From Siphonodentalium dalli (lineage: Eukaryota; Mollusca; Scaphopoda; Gadilida; Siphonodentaliidae): DNA of 64,000 bases. The stretch is taken from the NCBI GenBank assembly GCA_032622095.1, contig CP136068.1:125621989-125685988 (forward strand), written 5' to 3'. Made by a program: the position numbers and the translations under genes. The notes beneath the pieces are model-generated. The model searched no databases. It was not told the origin of the DNA and saw only the letters and a list, made by a program, of their open reading frames with translations. Below, piece after piece: positions 61,071-64,000 of the stretch; position 1 is the stretch's first letter, and each line of letters begins with the position of its first letter.

Positions 61071-61760
61071 ACGGTATATAATTGATTTTGTCAAAAAAGC
61101 ATAGGATTGAACATATTTTTTAAAAAGCACATGTCATTCTCAATATGGTGGGACCACTTTCGATCCAGATAGCTGTCAAGGGGCGGATCAATATGTCAGT
61201 AACACCGGATCTTCTGTGCAGTAAATATCCATAGTACTGATAGAGTTCTGGTGAGTTTTCGCGTGTTTCGTATGTATATGAGACTGATGAGTTGGACTAC
61301 TTATCTCATCTGAATATGAGTCCGTACCATTTTCGAATCATGTATACACATATATTATGGGTGGATTAATTAAAATAATTGAACAGTCATCTCAGCAGTC
61401 AAATTGCTCATTCAAAAAGGCGAATGAAAATGACGTATACATAAGTCCATGTTCACACGAACATGCATGCTGTCGTTTCGGATAACAGTTTAGTCGTATC
61501 CGAATCGGGTTTGTATTAGGACCCCACATGGCGAAACAATACCATACGACTATGGTAATATAAGATGGTCATGTTGTGGACATAGTTAATACCATGTATT
61601 AAGGAGGTTATCCTGCCATATATAATAAAGCCACTTCATCTTACTTGCCATGCATTACATTTTGTTCTCAGAGACAGGGTTTGTGTTTTTAATTTTTTAC
61701 TGGGGTGATATCTCGCCCAACCTCGATCAAACCGTTCAACAAGGAGACCAATGTAGATAT
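61071..61760. repeat. 0.6 kb direct repeat, copy 2
   Basis: Partner of 58,585-59,186, with about 90 extra bases near 61,545-61,628. Confidence 0.85.
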
Positions 61761-61839
61761 TAGAGTGTAGGATCAATTAAGTGAACAAAGAAATGATAAA
61801 TCTGACACAAAACTTCGCAACAAAAGATAAATAATTATG

Positions 61840-62060
61840 CGTCCGGGGGGGGGGGGGGGGGGCACGTTCAGGCACGTATGCTGATTTTTTACTTTTGACC
61901 CTTGTTGGGACCCACCCACCCCATCGTCCAAATTGTTTTCCGTTTTCGGCAGTTTTTGCCGACCATTTTTGGACACCCACCCCCTTTTAACACTAAAACA
62001 GAGATTTGCGCAGGGGGGGGGGGTGGGTGGAAAAAAAGTTTTTTCCGGGCACATATGCCA
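61840..62060. repeat. Poly-G flanked segment, inverse of the 62.3 kb foldback
   Basis: G runs at 61,845-61,862 and 62,014-62,023 flank sequence (GGCACGTATGCTGATTTTT … CACTAAAACAGAGATTTGCG) that reappears reverse-complemented at 62,305-62,440. Confidence 0.75.
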
Positions 62061-62281
62061 GGGTGGGTGGGTGGTCGATAAGACCAACAAACAATTTTTT
62101 CCGCAACTCAAAAATATTATACAAACAGTATAGCCTGTAGCCCATGCTAATGGATTGAATTTTGAAATCCAAGATGGCTGCTGCCAGCCATGTCTTTTTT
62201 GACCGAATGACCCCAAAATGACTCGTTCCTATTTACATGTCAATGTTAACATCCATGACTTAATAGTGTGCATTGAAATTA

Positions 62282-62493
62282 TATACAGCTGTTTACAGTG
62301 AATTTCCCCCCGCAAATCTCTGTTTTAGTGTCCAAAAATGGTCGGAAAAAACTGCCGAAAACGGAAAAAAAATGGAAGCGGGGGTGGGTGGGTCCCAACA
62401 AGGGTCGAAAGTCAAAAATCAGCATACGTGCCTGCAAATATTTTCCGACTCCACCCTGACTTGCGGGGGGAATTCACTGTAAACAGCTGTATA
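62282..62493. mobile_element. TIR element with ~30 bp termini
   Basis: ATACAGCTGTTTACAGTGAA at the left is mirrored by TTCACTGTAAACAGCTGTAT at the right. Termini are followed inward by C/G runs and a core that is the reverse complement of 61,870-62,010. 212 bp, non-coding. Confidence 0.8.
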
Positions 62494-62527
62494 TGAATTT
62501 ATGTGAATACTATTTGTGATGGATTGT

Positions 62528-62638
62528 ATAGAACATTCTGTACTGTACTATAGTCTGGAGCATATAAAACAAAATGGCCGCCATGACAGACGCCATTTTT
62601 TCTGGAGTCTGAAAGGTCACTTTTTCTAGTTAGCATCC
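62528..62638. repeat. CAAAATGGCCGCCATGACAG-type repeat, second copy
   Basis: GAACATTCTGTACTGTACTA … ACAAAATGGCCGCCATGACA then 'gacgccattttttctggagtct'. Same family as 59,305-59,402. Confidence 0.7.
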
Positions 62639-62639
62639 G

Positions 62640-64000
62640 GAAAACAGAATCCGGCTTTTAAATTTGTACTCTGTGACCTTTTGACCTGGTTGACCTTGAT
62701 CAGATATTCACAACCACATACACCCCCGTTGTATATAGAAATGCACGCCATTTCGTTTGGTATATAACATGTCCCCACTACATGTATTTAAATGCACTTC
62801 TTGTTGGGTCCATTTCAATCTAACTACCCTTAAACAAATGCGATCGAAAAGAACTGTGGTAACTGGGAGAAACGATTACAATTTCCATACATTACAAACA
62901 TATCTCGCAGCGAATGTTTTATATGTTGTCAGGAAGAAGCCCCTGCATACATTAAGAATAAAATAAATTCTGTAAACATTTTCAACCGATATATGTCGTA
63001 TTTTGACTGGACTATAACATAGGGTGCAAATGGAACTACTCAATCCGGGGGTGCATGCGCATTAAGAAAATCTTAGGTGGACACACCAACTGAGACCCTA
63101 TACAGCCACGTCCATATCCATCAAAGATTTACACTGTTTAATTTTCCCCTACCATGTACAGTTCCGGGCCTATATTATTGAAAATATCCTACTATATACA
63201 AGGCATGTATTAGCATGAAATTAAAACACAAACAAACATACGAATACGCCCACCCATGTGCACACACACCCTCCCCCGCCCACCAACACACACAACGACA
63301 AAGAAACATCGGCCATGTGCAGACCTGTCCGAAAGATAATGGTATATTCCATATAATGGGGACATTTTACTAGCTCAAGTCCTAAAGTACGTGCCATTCT
63401 ACGGATTTTCTTTCGTGCACGCGAATCCGAACTGGCGGAACCAGCTTCACCAATGATTTAAGGAAATGTTAGGCGGTCTGCATCCTAAATGGACCACACC
63501 GCCGTCAACAATTCATAAGTGAATAACTGACAAAATTTATAGCTTTTATAATGAAGTATGACTTAATATATATTACATAATTATTATAATAATTGAAAAT
63601 CGATTCATTAGAATGCGTGACTGACATTGAGTGATTATCAGTACTAATTCACCGACAAAAACAGTCAAAATGCGAAATATATAATCCGCATCTTTGACAT
63701 CCCAACTCCGGTTTGGCGACATCTTATTGCAGTGTCGATCCGCGGCTTTGACCCCCATAATTATGGTGGGTACCTACACTTGATCGCGGTTAGTGATTTT
63801 TTTATCTTTACGAATCGCACTGTAGGGTAGAACAACTTAAGGTTACTCGAACATATAATTTCTATTGATACACGCATTTTCCGCCGTTAGCAGCGGCTAA
63901 TTATACCTCAAACGAACTATCTAACGTCAAAAAGTGTCTAGGATTTATGATAAAAACGGATATGAGCCGGAATGTCCATTAAATGTAGCGGGGTGACAGC
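62640..64000. other. No recognisable gene or repeat
   Basis: No repeat family shared with the rest of the window was noticed and no ORF above 70 codons has recognisable content. This is the longest apparently unique stretch. Confidence 0.4.

Overview
The window is eukaryotic, AT-rich and almost entirely repetitive. I find no complete host gene, rRNA or bona fide tRNA gene. The mix of jockey-like LINE relics, a Helitron-type protein fragment carrying a tegument-like cysteine protease domain, tRNA-headed SINEs, TTAA-flanked MITEs and ~0.15-0.4 kb satellites suggests a marine invertebrate, probably a mollusc or other lophotrochozoan. That placement is inference from TE style, not from a marker gene.

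Layout. 1-5.6 kb: a 1.4 kb segment present twice in direct orientation, each copy ending in the same MITE, with a reverse-oriented LINE endonuclease relic between them. 6.6-8.4 kb: an element with GATTCGTCATCTC termini and a smaller relative nested inside. 8.8-9.2 kb: a palindrome made of palindromes. 10.6-39 kb: a large, diverged inverted duplication. Its left arm is about 10.6-26.45 kb and its right arm about 32.57-38.96 kb. The same LINE, SINE, MITE and satellite pieces occur in mirror order. Each arm has its own later insertions; the largest, 13.73-19.77 kb, holds the only substantial protein-like coding sequence (16.7-18.5 kb, minus strand). The 6 kb between the arms contains a foldback, a perfect 94 bp palindrome with 6 bp target-site duplication, and three head-to-tail copies of a ~1.1 kb Helitron-like element. 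39-52 kb: weak orphan ORFs, further copies of the same TE families, long hairpin elements, a 26 bp minisatellite and a SINE. 53.6-55.9 kb: a ~384 bp satellite. 56-62.5 kb: more TE copies and nested direct repeats, poly-G rich foldbacks; 62.6-64 kb appears unique.

The genes do not form an operon or pathway. The only interacting set is the minus-strand 16.7-18.5 kb block: an intact-looking protease domain followed by two broken pieces with a Cys-rich region and a Helitron-associated motif, best read as the 5' part of a decayed autonomous Helitron. Homology statements were made by eye; pairwise identities were not computed.
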